From assembly GCA_026708325.1 (NCBI GenBank), contig JAPOVC010000014.1, positions 496,001-560,000 of the forward strand: 64,000 nt of DNA, written 5' to 3'. Positions 26,709 through 35,128 of this stretch are shown here, piece after piece. The notes beneath the pieces were generated by a model, which did no database searches, had not been told where the DNA came from, and was given only the letters and a program-made list of their open reading frames with translations. A program made the position numbers and the translations under genes. Each line of letters starts with the position of its first letter. Position 1 is the first letter of the stretch. Origin of the DNA: Anaerolineaceae bacterium. Lineage in GTDB: Bacteria > Chloroflexota > Anaerolineae > Aggregatilineales > Phototrophicaceae.

Positions 26709-27695
26709 CTACACCTCGTTGCGCGCGAGCTTGCGAGCATCACGGACGATGTCCCGGAATTGCGGGATGGCGGCGGCCTCCAGCACCTCACTTTGTGGCA
26801 CCGGCACGTCTTTTCCGGCCAGTCGCAGCGGCGGCGCATCCAGGTAGTCAAAGGCCTCGCTGGCCACAACCCGCGCCACGACCTCGCCCCCAAACCCTCC
26901 CGTTTCGACAGCTTCATGGACGACGAGCAGGCGTCCGGTACGGATGACGGACTCGACAATGGGCGTTTCGTCCAGGGGTCGCAGCGTGCGGGGATCGATG
27001 ACCTCGACGTCGATTCCTTCTCCGGCCAGCTGGTCAGCCGCCTCAAGGGCCAGGGCGACCATCATGGAAGTAGCCACCAGAGTCAGGTCGCGGCCCCTGC
27101 GCCATACTCGCGAAACACCGAGTGGCTCGCGGTAGGCCTCTTCCGGCACGTGACCTCGAGTGTTGTAAAGCAACTTGTGTTCGCAGAAGATAACCGGGTT
27201 GTCGTCATCGATGGCGGCGAGCAGCAGGCCCTTGGCGTCGTAAGCACTGGCGGGCATCACGACTTTCAAACCCGGGACGTGCACAAACCAGTTCTCGTAA
27301 CTTCCGCTGTGCTGCGCGGCCGCGCCTGTGCCGGCGCCACCTGGCAGTCGCATGACCAGAGGCACCTTCACCTGACCGGCGAACATGGTCCGCATACGTG
27401 CGCCCTGCAACACCAGCTGCTCCATGCCCAGGGTGATGAAATCGCTGAACTGCATGTCGCCCACGGGCCGCAGCCCGCTGATCGCCGCACCAACGCAAGC
27501 GCCGGTGATCCCCGCCTCCGAAATCGGCGTGTCAATCACGCGCCCTGTTCCAAAACGGTCCAGCAGGCCGCGTGTCACGCCAAAGGCGCCGCCGTAGGTG
27601 CCGATGTCCTCCCCGATCAGGATCACGTCCGGATCGGCATCCATGGCCTGCACCAGCGCTTCGTTCAGCGCTTCGCGGTAACTCAGTTCACGCAT
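26709..27695 (-). CDS. 2-oxoacid dehydrogenase E1 component, beta subunit
   Basis: Thiamine-diphosphate-dependent E1 beta subunit (transketolase-like pyrimidine and C-terminal domains), 328 residues, the usual size. It contains [19 protein letters not shown], the conserved [17 protein letters not shown] block with the catalytic Glu, the [20 protein letters not shown] region, and [13 protein letters not shown]. It pairs with the alpha subunit encoded just upstream, whose stop overlaps its ATG by 8 bp. Sequence features fit pyruvate, acetoin or branched-chain 2-oxoacid enzymes; the QHS..E motif is common to all three. The substrate is not decided here. Confidence 0.92.
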   Translation of the reverse strand: MRELSYREALNEALVQAMDADPDVILIGEDIGTYGGAFGVTRGLLDRFGTGRVIDTPISEAGITGACVGAAISGLRPVGDMQFSDFITLGMEQLVLQGARMRTMFAGQVKVPLVMRLPGGAGTGAAAQHSGSYENWFVHVPGLKVVMPASAYDAKGLLLAAIDDDNPVIFCEHKLLYNTRGHVPEEAYREPLGVSRVWRRGRDLTLVATSMMVALALEAADQLAGEGIDVEVIDPRTLRPLDETPIVESVIRTGRLLVVHEAVETGGFGGEVVARVVASEAFDYLDAPPLRLAGKDVPVPQSEVLEAAAIPQFRDIVRDARKLARNEV

Positions 27696-28698
27696 AGACG
27701 TGGTCCAGGAGCCCTGAAGGGTCCGGCGCGGGAGCAGCCTCGGCCCAGGCCACCGCGTCGTCTACACGATCGCTGGCCCTGAGCCTCATGGCCGACAGCT
27801 CTTCTTCATCCACAATGCCGGCATGCAACAGTGTGGCCTCCAGGCGGAGAAGCGGGTCGCGGTCCGGCTCCTGCCAGCGCCGGACTTCTTCCCGACTACG
27901 ATAGGCTTGGCGGTCGCTGCGGGAATGCCCCTTGATGCGATAGGTCAGCGCCTCCACAAGAGTCGGGCCGCCTCCCTTTCGGGCACGACTCGCTGCGGCG
28001 TGAACGCAATCGAAAACTTCCAGAAAATCATTGCCATCAATCGTGAAGCCCGGAAACCCGTAGGCGGTTGCCCGGGAACTGATCGTTTCGACATTGATAG
28101 ATCTGTTGACCGGCGTGGACATCGCGTAGCTGTTGTTTTCGCAGATATAGATCACGGGCAGTTGCCAGATCGACGCCATGTTAAGGGCTTCGTGTAAGGC
28201 CCCCTCGTTGGCCGCGCCGTCTCCAAATAAAACAAGGCAAACGGCGTCTTCAGCTCGCAATTGAATGGCGAGTCCGACGCCCGTCGACAGGGGCAGACCG
28301 CCGGCCACTATGCCGTTGCCTCCCAGGAATCCTGACTTCACGTCGGCCATGTGCATCGTGCCACCAAAGCCCTCGCAGAATCCCCCGCTTTTGCCCAGGA
28401 TGTCCGCCATCGCCCGCCGCGGATCGTCGGTCCAGGCCAGGGCATGCCCGTGACCGCGATGGTGGCTGAAGAAACGGTCCCCTGCCCTGAGCGCGTGCAG
28501 CGCACCGACGTTGGTCGCTTCCTGGCCGATGGAAAGGTGCAACGTGCCGCGCGTGCGACCCGCGAGATAGAGTTGGTCGACTCGTTCCTCAAAGGCTCGA
28601 ATCAGCAGCATGCTGGCCAGCGAGGCTTTGAGTCCCGCCGGACCCAATACCTTTAGTGCCTGACACTGCGGCAGCGATTCCCTGGCGGCGTTTTGCAT
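27688..28698 (-). CDS. 2-oxoacid dehydrogenase E1 component, alpha subunit
   Basis: E1 alpha subunit of 336 residues that binds thiamine diphosphate. The cofactor motif runs from [18 protein letters not shown] to [10 protein letters not shown] (about residues 165-195), and other family blocks are the [12 protein letters not shown] segment and [12 protein letters not shown] near residue 265. It is the first gene of a four-gene operon with E1beta, E2 and rpiB. The ATG at 28698 has no obvious ribosome site and lies about 25 bases from the predicted transcription start, so the leader is short. A promoter with an overlapping palindrome precedes it, next to the divergent GntR gene. Acetoin dehydrogenase (AcoA) and pyruvate dehydrogenase are both possible. 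Confidence 0.92.
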   Translation of the reverse strand: MQNAARESLPQCQALKVLGPAGLKASLASMLLIRAFEERVDQLYLAGRTRGTLHLSIGQEATNVGALHALRAGDRFFSHHRGHGHALAWTDDPRRAMADILGKSGGFCEGFGGTMHMADVKSGFLGGNGIVAGGLPLSTGVGLAIQLRAEDAVCLVLFGDGAANEGALHEALNMASIWQLPVIYICENNSYAMSTPVNRSINVETISSRATAYGFPGFTIDGNDFLEVFDCVHAAASRARKGGGPTLVEALTYRIKGHSRSDRQAYRSREEVRRWQEPDRDPLLRLEATLLHAGIVDEEELSAMRLRASDRVDDAVAWAEAAPAPDPSGLLDHVYA

Positions 28699-28724
28699 AA
28701 ATGAACAATGTAGTATACAATTGG

Positions 28725-28736
28725 TACAATATTGTA
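28725..28736. promoter_or_regulatory. palindromic candidate operator over the E1alpha -10 box
   Basis: TACAATATTGTA is a perfect 12-bp palindrome covering the predicted -10 hexamer of the E1alpha promoter. A further AT-rich element (GTAGTATACAATTG) lies just to its left. The shape and place are typical of a GntR-family operator, and the gntR gene starts 129 bases away on the other strand. Confidence 0.55.
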
Positions 28737-28759
28737 GCGTAAGGTATGCGACTTGTCAA
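28731..28759 (-). promoter_or_regulatory. sigma-70-type promoter for the E1alpha operon
   Basis: On the minus strand a perfect TTGACA (28754-28759) is separated by exactly 17 bases from TACAAT (28731-28736). This is the best sigma-70 match I found in the window. The expected start point near 28724 leaves a leader of about 25 bases before the E1alpha ATG. Confidence 0.7.
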
Positions 28760-28864
28760 AGAACCTTCCAGAACATTGACCTTGCGGACTAACGTGAACT
28801 TCGCTACCTTGTCGCCGTTGGCCAAAGTGCAGGCAGGTGAACCCTGACCGACCTCAATTTCAAC

Positions 28865-29677
28865 GTGACCCTGGATAGAGACTCAGTTCAGCCCCTTTAT
28901 CTGCAACTGGAAACGCTGCTGCGCAATCAAATCGAGGCAGGGGGTGCAAAGGCTGGCGACCGCCTGCCTGCGGAGCTTGCCCTGGCGCAGCAATACGGGA
29001 TAAGTCGCATGACGGTGCGGAGAGCGATAAACGCCCTCGTCTCAGAGAATATTCTGGTACGAAGGCCCGGCAAGGGGACCTTCGTCGCGAGCGAAAAAGT
29101 TCCCTTCATGGCCACCACGCTCACCAGCTTCAGTGGCGTCATGCGCGGTCTGGGACTGGCAGTGACATCGCGTGTAATTGCCCTGGAACTCAGATCGCCG
29201 CCGGCCCCCGTTGCATCCGAGTTGCGCCTGCCTGCCGGGGCAGCTGCGGCATATCTACGTCGCGTTCGCTACATCAACGGTGAGGCCATTGCCATCATGT
29301 CTTCCTGGATGCCGGCAACCTGTTTTGCCGCGCTGCAGCAAGCCGACCTGACCAGCGAACCCATCACCAGAGTCATGGAACGGGCCGAAGGAATCTCGAT
29401 TGTCCGTGCCGATGACTGGCTGGAAGCGACGCTGGCGCGCAAGGAAGAGGCCAGGCTGCTGACCATCCAGGTCGGCGATCCCGTCTTCCTGGGCCGCGGC
29501 GTGCTCTACGACGACCGGGGATTCCCTGTGCGATCCAGCAAGGTGATTTATCGTGGCGACCGCTTCCGCATCAGTTTTTCGGCGCACACCCAGGCGGAGA
29601 CGGAGGTCCGGCTGCCGCTAAACGGTCGTACGGAAGAAAAGCACTGGCTGGCCCTGAGTTTCGATCTCGCGGAATGA
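28865..29677 (+). CDS. GntR-family transcriptional regulator (HutC/UTRA type)
   Basis: DNA-binding regulator of 270 residues. The N-terminal winged helix-turn-helix (about residues 8-75) has the family blocks GDRLPAELALAQQYGISRMT and RRPGKGTFVA. The rest is a UTRA ligand-binding domain (about 95-240). It starts at GTG 28865; an in-frame stop lies shortly upstream and no good ribosome site is seen. It is transcribed away from the E1alpha operon and heads a plus-strand set with an SDR, a cyclase-family hydrolase and a ROK kinase. It probably senses a small metabolite, often a phosphorylated sugar in this family, and controls both directions through the palindrome at 28725-28736. Confidence 0.9.
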   Translation: MTLDRDSVQPLYLQLETLLRNQIEAGGAKAGDRLPAELALAQQYGISRMTVRRAINALVSENILVRRPGKGTFVASEKVPFMATTLTSFSGVMRGLGLAVTSRVIALELRSPPAPVASELRLPAGAAAAYLRRVRYINGEAIAIMSSWMPATCFAALQQADLTSEPITRVMERAEGISIVRADDWLEATLARKEEARLLTIQVGDPVFLGRGVLYDDRGFPVRSSKVIYRGDRFRISFSAHTQAETEVRLPLNGRTEEKHWLALSFDLAE

Positions 29678-29684
29678 AAGAACG

Positions 29685-30437
29685 ATGCTGCGCCTGAAGG
29701 GTAAAAGGGCACTGGTCACCGGGAGCGGACAGGGTCTCGGCGAACACATGGCACACGCGCTGGCGCGGGAAGGATGTGAAATCGTTGGTTTCGAAGTCCG
29801 GCCCACACTGCTGGACAAGGCGACAGCCGACCTGCGCAAGAAGGGATTCTGCGCAAACGGCCACCTCGTAGACGTGCGCGACTTCCGGGCTGTTCACGAT
29901 GCAGTCGAAAAGGTTTACTGTGAAAGCGGGCCGGTGGACTTCCTGGTCAACAATGCCGGCAAGGGTCAACGCGAACCCTTTCACAAATTGACCCGGGACG
30001 TGTGGGACTACATGCTGGACGTCAATCTCACCAGCGTGTTCAATTTGTGTCACGCCATCGTACCACGCATGCTGGCAAGGCAGGAAGCGGGTCGCATTAT
30101 CAATATCGCCTCCCTGGCGGCAACGTCCGGCGGCCGTGTCCTTGGCAAGAGCGCCTACGCCGCGGCGAAGGGCGGAGTCATTGCACTTACCAAGTCTCTC
30201 GCCATTGAACTGGCGCCGCATGGCATCACCGTCAACTGTATTTCTCCAGGTGTGCACAACACGCCACGTCGGGCCCATGATTCACCGGAAGAGCAGCAAC
30301 TCATCATGGACAATATCCCCATGAAGTCCCTTGGCGAGCCGGCTGATCTGGCAGAAACAGTCGTGTTTCTTTGCCTGCCGAGTTCCCGCTACATCACTGG
30401 CGTCATCCTGCCACAGGATGGCGGTCACTCGATCTAA
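29685..30437 (+). CDS. short-chain dehydrogenase/reductase
   Basis: NAD(P)-dependent oxidoreductase of the classical SDR family, 250 residues. The cofactor motif is TGSGQGLGE (about residues 12-20), followed by NNAG near residue 88, then IINIASLAA and the catalytic Tyr and Lys in SAYAAAKGG. The C-terminal end QDGGHSI is typical of the FabG-like group. The ATG comes 7 bp after the gntR stop, so it is probably co-transcribed with it. A sugar or polyol dehydrogenase role would suit the neighbouring ROK kinase and RpiB, but the substrate is not visible in the sequence. Confidence 0.88.
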   Translation: MLRLKGKRALVTGSGQGLGEHMAHALAREGCEIVGFEVRPTLLDKATADLRKKGFCANGHLVDVRDFRAVHDAVEKVYCESGPVDFLVNNAGKGQREPFHKLTRDVWDYMLDVNLTSVFNLCHAIVPRMLARQEAGRIINIASLAATSGGRVLGKSAYAAAKGGVIALTKSLAIELAPHGITVNCISPGVHNTPRRAHDSPEEQQLIMDNIPMKSLGEPADLAETVVFLCLPSSRYITGVILPQDGGHSI

Positions 30438-30448
30438 ACGGCGTGAGC

Positions 30449-31132
30449 ATGAATCTGGCCAATTGCCGAATCATCGAACTCTCTCATCCACTCTATCCCG
30501 GAGAGGAAGAATATCCCTACGACGTGGAAAACTGTCCCGTCGACGAATTGATCCCTCACTATCGTGGCAAGGTGCCGCCCGGTCAGTGGTATATCCTTTC
30601 CAAACTTCAGATCTGGAGTCATACCGGCACGCACATGGAGGCGCCCTGGCACTATCGGGAGGACGGAGGAGACGTCGCCAGCATCTCTCTCCAACGCACG
30701 GTCGGTGAGTGCGCCCTTGTTGACATGCAGGGTAAGGCCGTCGGCGAAGCGATTGGTCGCGATGAGTTGCAGGCGAGGGGAGCGCATATCCGGGAGGGCG
30801 ACATCGTGTTCGTGAATACCGGATACGGTCATCTCTATCGAACCAAACGCTCTCATGACCGACCCTGGTTCGAGCCGGAAGCGATACGCTGGCTGGCCGA
30901 AGAGATGCGCATCGCCTGTCTGGGCGTGGACTGTTCAGGAACGGAGGACCGCGAACAGTCCGGCCAGCCCAATCATCAATTGCTCTTTAAGCACGATATT
31001 CCCTTGATCGAGCACCTGGCCAACCTGGATCAGATCAGGCAAAAGAGACTCTATGTCGTCGCTGTTCCCCTCCGCCTGCACCGCAGCGATGCCTCTCCAC
31101 TTGCCGTCATCGCCTTCGAACCACTGTCCTGA
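30449..31132 (+). CDS. cyclase-family metal-dependent hydrolase
   Basis: A 227-residue member of the cyclase family (PF04199) that includes bacterial kynurenine formamidase and other cyclic-amide or lactone hydrolases. The metal motif is HTGTHMEAPWHY near residue 60, matching HxGTHxDxPxH with Glu for Asp. It opens with IIELSHPLYPG and has a conserved DIVFVNTGYG block. The ATG at 30449 was chosen because it starts just before the family N-terminus; a GTG at 30443 is possible. It lies 11 bp after the SDR gene and 4 bp before the ROK kinase gene. Lactone hydrolysis in a sugar-acid pathway is plausible, not proven. Confidence 0.78.
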   Translation: MNLANCRIIELSHPLYPGEEEYPYDVENCPVDELIPHYRGKVPPGQWYILSKLQIWSHTGTHMEAPWHYREDGGDVASISLQRTVGECALVDMQGKAVGEAIGRDELQARGAHIREGDIVFVNTGYGHLYRTKRSHDRPWFEPEAIRWLAEEMRIACLGVDCSGTEDREQSGQPNHQLLFKHDIPLIEHLANLDQIRQKRLYVVAVPLRLHRSDASPLAVIAFEPLS

Positions 31133-31136
31133 AGCG

Positions 31137-31979
31137 ATGTACGCCGTCATTGATCTTGGCGGGACCAACACCAGTATTTCCCTGTTCAATTCGCCGGAAT
31201 CCTTGCAACCGGAACGAATTGCCGCGTTCCCGACCCATCCCGAATACGCGGTCCAGCTGGACCACGTGCTGGGCGCCCTTGCCGCCTGCAAGCCTCGGCT
31301 GTCGGGCATTGGCATGGCCATCGGCGTTCAGTTGACTGCGGACGGGCTCAGCGTCGACGAGACCTGGACCATGCCTGACTACAGCAATCGTCCGGTGGTC
31401 ACAGACATCGCATCCGCCACCGGCGTCCCGGTCATCGCCGCCAATGACAACGTTTGCGCTGTTATCGCCGAAACGCTTCACGGCAGCCTGCGCCCCTGGC
31501 GGCGCACAGCCTACCTGACAGTTTCTACCGGCACCGGCGCCGGCATTTTTCTGCGTGACGGCAGTCAGTCCTTCGCCTGGCTCGCGCAAGTGGGCCATCA
31601 CATCGTGAATATGGAGGGTGAGGACTGCGTATGCGGACAGCGAGGCTGTGTGCAGGCCGTCACCGGTGGACAGCAGTTTCTGCGGCGCTACGGCCTTCCC
31701 GCCAGCGAAGTCAGGGACGAGGCCGTCTGGCGCGACGTGACCGAGATTCTGGCCGTGGCAATAGTCAACCTGGCTCGCATTACGCGGGTGGAGGCGGTCT
31801 GTATCAGCGGCGGCATCGGCTACAACAATCCCTGGATCCGCGCCAACCTGGCCGGGCGCGTGCAGGACCGCGGGCCGGCAACCGAAATCCGGGTGATTTT
31901 TCCTGATTTTGGCGAGCAGGCGCCCGTCATTGGAGCGGCGCTTTTGCCGGGCAACCGAAGCGTGACGATCCTGCGCTAG
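31137..31979 (+). CDS. ROK-family sugar kinase or regulator-like protein
   Basis: A 280-residue ROK protein. The N-terminal phosphate loop is YAVIDLGGTNTSISLF, the second loop is TVSTGTGAGIF near residue 125, and the zinc motif is CVCGQRGCVQ (CxCGxxGCx with Gln in place of the usual Glu). There is no N-terminal helix-turn-helix, so it is a kinase rather than a NagC-type repressor. ATG at 31137 begins exactly at the family N-terminus. The adenine-binding SGGIGYN block is near residue 225. The stop TAG shares CTAG with the stop of the convergent TIM-barrel gene. The sugar is unknown. Confidence 0.82.
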   Translation: MYAVIDLGGTNTSISLFNSPESLQPERIAAFPTHPEYAVQLDHVLGALAACKPRLSGIGMAIGVQLTADGLSVDETWTMPDYSNRPVVTDIASATGVPVIAANDNVCAVIAETLHGSLRPWRRTAYLTVSTGTGAGIFLRDGSQSFAWLAQVGHHIVNMEGEDCVCGQRGCVQAVTGGQQFLRRYGLPASEVRDEAVWRDVTEILAVAIVNLARITRVEAVCISGGIGYNNPWIRANLAGRVQDRGPATEIRVIFPDFGEQAPVIGAALLPGNRSVTILR

Positions 31980-32944
31980 CCTTCCAGCCAGAACATCTCG
32001 CCGGCTTCCTCCACGATTGTTGCGGATCGCAGCGTGTCAATCGCCTTGGCGAGACCCTCGTCCGAAGACATCAGTGCGTCTTCATGTTCGATGGAAATGA
32101 CGTAGTCGTAGTCGATCATGCGCAGGGTACTGATGATGTCCTTCCAGGCTTTCAGGTCATGGCCGAAGCCAATGGCGCGGAAGGTCCAGGAGCGCTGTGG
32201 AATGAAATCGTAGCGCTGAATGTCGTTGCAGCCATTGAATTGCACGTTCATCATGTCCACCATGACGTCCTTGCCGTGTACGTGGATAATGGCTTCGTCC
32301 AGACGTCGAATCGCCGCCACGGGGTCCGCGCCATTCCACCAAAGGTGACTGGGATCGAAGTTGCAGCCCAGGTGCTCGCCGGCGGCTTCCCGCAAACGCA
32401 GCATCGTGTGCACGTTGTAGACCAGCATGCCCGGGTGCATTTCCAGGGCAAAGCGAATGCCGTGGTCAGCGCAGAATTTCGTCGCCTCGCTCCAGTAGGG
32501 AATGGCGACCTCATTCCACTGGTAGTCGAGAATCTCCAGGAAATGAGGCGGCCAGGGGCAGGTTACCCAGTTGGGTCGCGAGTCACCGGCTGCGCCCGAG
32601 GGCAGTCCGGAAAAGCCATTGACGACCGGCACTTCCAGCAATTGCGCCAGTCGCACCGCATCGCGAATCTCCTGCCTGGAACGGTCGGCGATTTCCTGGT
32701 CCGGATGGATCGGGTTGTTGTGAACGCTTAGCGCACTCAGCGTCAGGCCCCGCTCGTGAATTTCCCCGAGCCACATGGCGCGGCGCTCCGCGCTTGCCAG
32801 TAATTCGGCGACAGGACAGTGTTCGCTGCCCGGATAGCCGCCGACGCCGATTTCCACAGCAGAAACGCCCGCCGCCCTTGCCTTGTCCAGCGCTATCTCA
32901 AAGGCATCATTGGCCCATAACGCCGTAAAAACTCCGATTTTCAT
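31976..32944 (-). CDS. sugar phosphate isomerase/epimerase (xylose isomerase-like TIM barrel)
   Basis: A 322-residue TIM-barrel protein of the AP endonuclease 2/xylose isomerase-like family. It begins MKIGVFTALWANDAFEIALD and has the metal residues expected for the family in FALEMHPG (Glu), CNFDPSHLWW (Asp, His), HVHGKD and ISIEHED (Glu). ATG 32944 was chosen because it has an AGGAGG site; an in-frame extension upstream lacks family homology. These proteins isomerise or epimerise sugars or inositol derivatives. It is transcribed toward the ROK kinase and divergently from a second TIM-barrel gene. It does not look like IolE. Confidence 0.87.
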   Translation of the reverse strand: MKIGVFTALWANDAFEIALDKARAAGVSAVEIGVGGYPGSEHCPVAELLASAERRAMWLGEIHERGLTLSALSVHNNPIHPDQEIADRSRQEIRDAVRLAQLLEVPVVNGFSGLPSGAAGDSRPNWVTCPWPPHFLEILDYQWNEVAIPYWSEATKFCADHGIRFALEMHPGMLVYNVHTMLRLREAAGEHLGCNFDPSHLWWNGADPVAAIRRLDEAIIHVHGKDVMVDMMNVQFNGCNDIQRYDFIPQRSWTFRAIGFGHDLKAWKDIISTLRMIDYDYVISIEHEDALMSSDEGLAKAIDTLRSATIVEEAGEMFWLEG

Positions 32945-33050
32945 CGCCCGCCTCCTGATTTGACCCCGCATTCGCGTGCCTATACAATACCGGACAATTC
33001 TGGCCCGAAATGTTTCGGGCGGCAAGTGACACAAGGGAGAGGCATTGCGG

Positions 33051-33821
33051 ATGAACACACCGATTGGGCTGCAATTGTATACCATTGGCGACGAGACCCG
33101 GCGCGATTTCATCGGGGCGATTCGGCGGGTGGCGGCCATCGGCTATGACGGCGTGGAATTCGCCGGCTACTTTGACACGCCGGCCAATGAACTGAAGGCG
33201 GCGCTGGACGACTGCGGTCTGCGCGCCGCCGGTACCCACGTTCATTTCCCGAAACTGCGCGATGACCTGCCCGCCCAGATCGACTACAGCCTGGCCATCG
33301 GCTGCCCAACCATTTTGTGCCCCTTTTTTCACGCCGAGGAACGAAATGCGGAGCTTTTTGAACGAATGGCCGACTTCTTCAACGAGACTGCCTCCACGTG
33401 CCGGGACCGCGGTCTGGAATTCGCGTACCACATCCACGGCCATGAGTTTGTTGAACTGGACGGCCGCAGTGGCATGGACATTCTCTTCGACAGGACGGAA
33501 CCGGGGCTCGTTGGGTTCGAACTGGACACCTACTGGGTCGAACGGGCCGGTGCGGATGCGCTGACCCTGTTTCGGGAATACGCCGATCGCTGCACCTTTA
33601 TCCACTTTAAGGATGCCATCAACCGCGTCGACTGGCACGACACCGAGATTGGCGCCGGAATCATCGATGTGCCGGGCATTCTGTCGGCCGCCGCGGATTC
33701 TGCAGTCCGCTGGTTTATCGTGGAACAGGAAGCCTTCACAATGCCGCCGATGGAAAGCGTGGCCATCAGCCTTGCCAATTTGAGACGCCTGTACCAGGAA
33801 TCTGAAGGGGAAGGACAATGA
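33051..33821 (+). CDS. sugar phosphate isomerase/epimerase (xylose isomerase-like TIM barrel)
   Basis: A 256-residue protein of the same fold as its divergent neighbour but only distantly related. It begins TPIGLQLYTIGDETRRDF and carries YHIHGHEF, FELDTYW, FIHFKDA and VEQEAF, the Glu/Asp/His/Glu set that binds a divalent metal in this family. ATG 33051 follows GGGAGAGG with 8-base spacing. Its stop overlaps the ATG of the next gene, an FG-GAP propeller protein, as ATGA, so the two are probably translated together. That coupling suggests they act on the same sugar in the cytosol. Confidence 0.88.
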   Translation: MNTPIGLQLYTIGDETRRDFIGAIRRVAAIGYDGVEFAGYFDTPANELKAALDDCGLRAAGTHVHFPKLRDDLPAQIDYSLAIGCPTILCPFFHAEERNAELFERMADFFNETASTCRDRGLEFAYHIHGHEFVELDGRSGMDILFDRTEPGLVGFELDTYWVERAGADALTLFREYADRCTFIHFKDAINRVDWHDTEIGAGIIDVPGILSAAADSAVRWFIVEQEAFTMPPMESVAISLANLRRLYQESEGEGQ

Positions 33822-34951
33822 GCATAGGGCAATTGAAGTTTCGACGTGAGACCATCTGGCGTGGGGAACCGAGCGAACGGACACTCTGCGTCGTCGGCGA
33901 CGTGGATGGCAATGGCACACCGGAGATCGTACTTGCCAGCCGCCGACCCACGCCGGAGCTTTATTACCTGCGCCGCGATGACGACGGTACCTGGCGACGC
34001 CACGACATGAATTTCGATTGCGGACAACTGGAAGCCGGCGGTTTCCTGGCGGACATCAATCGCAACGGACGACTGGACTTTGTCGCCGGCAGCGACGCCA
34101 CGGGAGACCGCATTTTCTGGTTCGAAAACCCCGGCGAAGTCGGCGCCCTCTGGCCCTTGCATGAAATTGTTCAGATGGCTGCCAACCAGTCGCATGACCA
34201 GTTCGTCGCTGACCTGGATGAAGACGGCCGGCTGGAAGTGTATTTCTGGAACCAGCGTTCGCAGTCCCTTTTTGTTGTCCCCGTGCCCGATGACCCGACC
34301 GTCTCCCCCTGGCCCGACGTTCACACGATTGTGTCCGGCGTGCGCCAGGAAGGCTTCGCGCTGGCGGACGTGGACGGCGATGGCCGCCAGGAACTCATCG
34401 CGGGCCAGTCCTGGTTCCGGCCGCCGCCCCACGTGTCCGGCGCCTGGGAACGGCACGTCATTGCGGAAGATTTTGTGTCGCCGAGGGTGGCGGCGGCCGA
34501 CTTCCGCGGCGACGGCAAGATCGAGGTCATTCTGGCCGAAGGCGATGCCAGCTATCTGACGGAGCGCTACTACGGGCGGGTGGCCCGTTGCTGGTTCGAT
34601 GCGGACCCAACCGCGCCCTGGAATGTTGAAATTCTGCAGGAGAGACTGGCTGACCCTCACTCCCTGGTCATCGCCGACTTCAACGGCAATGGCCGCCCGG
34701 ACCTCTTTGTCGGCGAACTGGGCGACCCCAACGCGCGCGACAGGCACACGCCGGCCCAGCGCGTCTATCGCAACGAAGGGGGCGAGCTGGTCGAGCAGGT
34801 GATCGACAGCGGCATTGGCACGCATGAGTCCAGGGGCATCGTGCTGGACGGACGAAGTGGTGTGGTCTGCAAGTCCTATCGCAACGTGCGAGAGGAGATT
34901 CCGCGCACGCCAGATGTCGACAGCATTCACATCTGGTTCCCGGAATACTGA
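33818..34951 (+). CDS. FG-GAP/VCBS repeat propeller protein without signal peptide (P4)
   Basis: A 377-residue propeller protein with six calcium-loop repeats: GDVDGNGTPEIV, ADINRNGRLDFV, ADLDEDGRLEVY, ADVDGDGRQELI, ADFRGDGKIEVI and ADFNGNGRPDLF. It matches the P2 protein at 12998-14140 repeat by repeat, so the two arose by duplication or separate transfer of one ancestor. It has the shared signature DPHSLVIADF, VGELGDP, GTHESRG, IVCKSY. There is no signal peptide. Its ATG overlaps the stop of the upstream TIM-barrel isomerase gene by 4 bp. A cytosolic role with that isomerase is a reasonable inference; no activity can be assigned. Confidence 0.78.
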   Translation: MSIGQLKFRRETIWRGEPSERTLCVVGDVDGNGTPEIVLASRRPTPELYYLRRDDDGTWRRHDMNFDCGQLEAGGFLADINRNGRLDFVAGSDATGDRIFWFENPGEVGALWPLHEIVQMAANQSHDQFVADLDEDGRLEVYFWNQRSQSLFVVPVPDDPTVSPWPDVHTIVSGVRQEGFALADVDGDGRQELIAGQSWFRPPPHVSGAWERHVIAEDFVSPRVAAADFRGDGKIEVILAEGDASYLTERYYGRVARCWFDADPTAPWNVEILQERLADPHSLVIADFNGNGRPDLFVGELGDPNARDRHTPAQRVYRNEGGELVEQVIDSGIGTHESRGIVLDGRSGVVCKSYRNVREEIPRTPDVDSIHIWFPEY

Positions 34952-35010
34952 CGGAGATTTCACCGACGGGCGGGCGGTGGACTCAATCCGCTGACGAAAG
35001 CGAATCGCGG

Positions 35011-35045
35011 CTGTGCAAGTCCTGAACAGGATGCCACCTGCACAG
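35011..35045. repeat. nested inverted repeat downstream of P4
   Basis: CTGTGCA (35011-35017) pairs with TGCACAG (35039-35045), and inside the loop TCCTG pairs with CAGGA (35020-35031). The two stems could form one branched hairpin 60 bases after the P4 stop. No T-run follows, so it may be a weak terminator or a 3' stabiliser. Confidence 0.4.
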
Positions 35046-35065
35046 CGTGGCCGAATCTGCCGGAA

Positions 35066-35093
35066 AAACGCGACTGCGCTATCATTCGCGTTT
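35066..35093. promoter_or_regulatory. AAACGCGA/TCGCGTTT inverted repeat upstream of the deiodinase-like gene
   Basis: A perfect 8-bp inverted repeat with a 12-base spacer lies 36 bases upstream of the flavoprotein ATG at 35129. It could be an operator for that gene or the end of the upstream transcript. The remaining 34952-35128 gap holds no gene. Confidence 0.4.
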
Positions 35094-35128
35094 CATCCGG
35101 GCCAATTGCAGGGAAACAGTCACCGGGC

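Noticed and set aside
26708-27046. 113-residue N-terminal extension on the E2 gene
   Set aside because: It overlaps E1beta in another frame and lacks a lipoyl domain; the real protein starts directly at the lipoyl domain at 26707.
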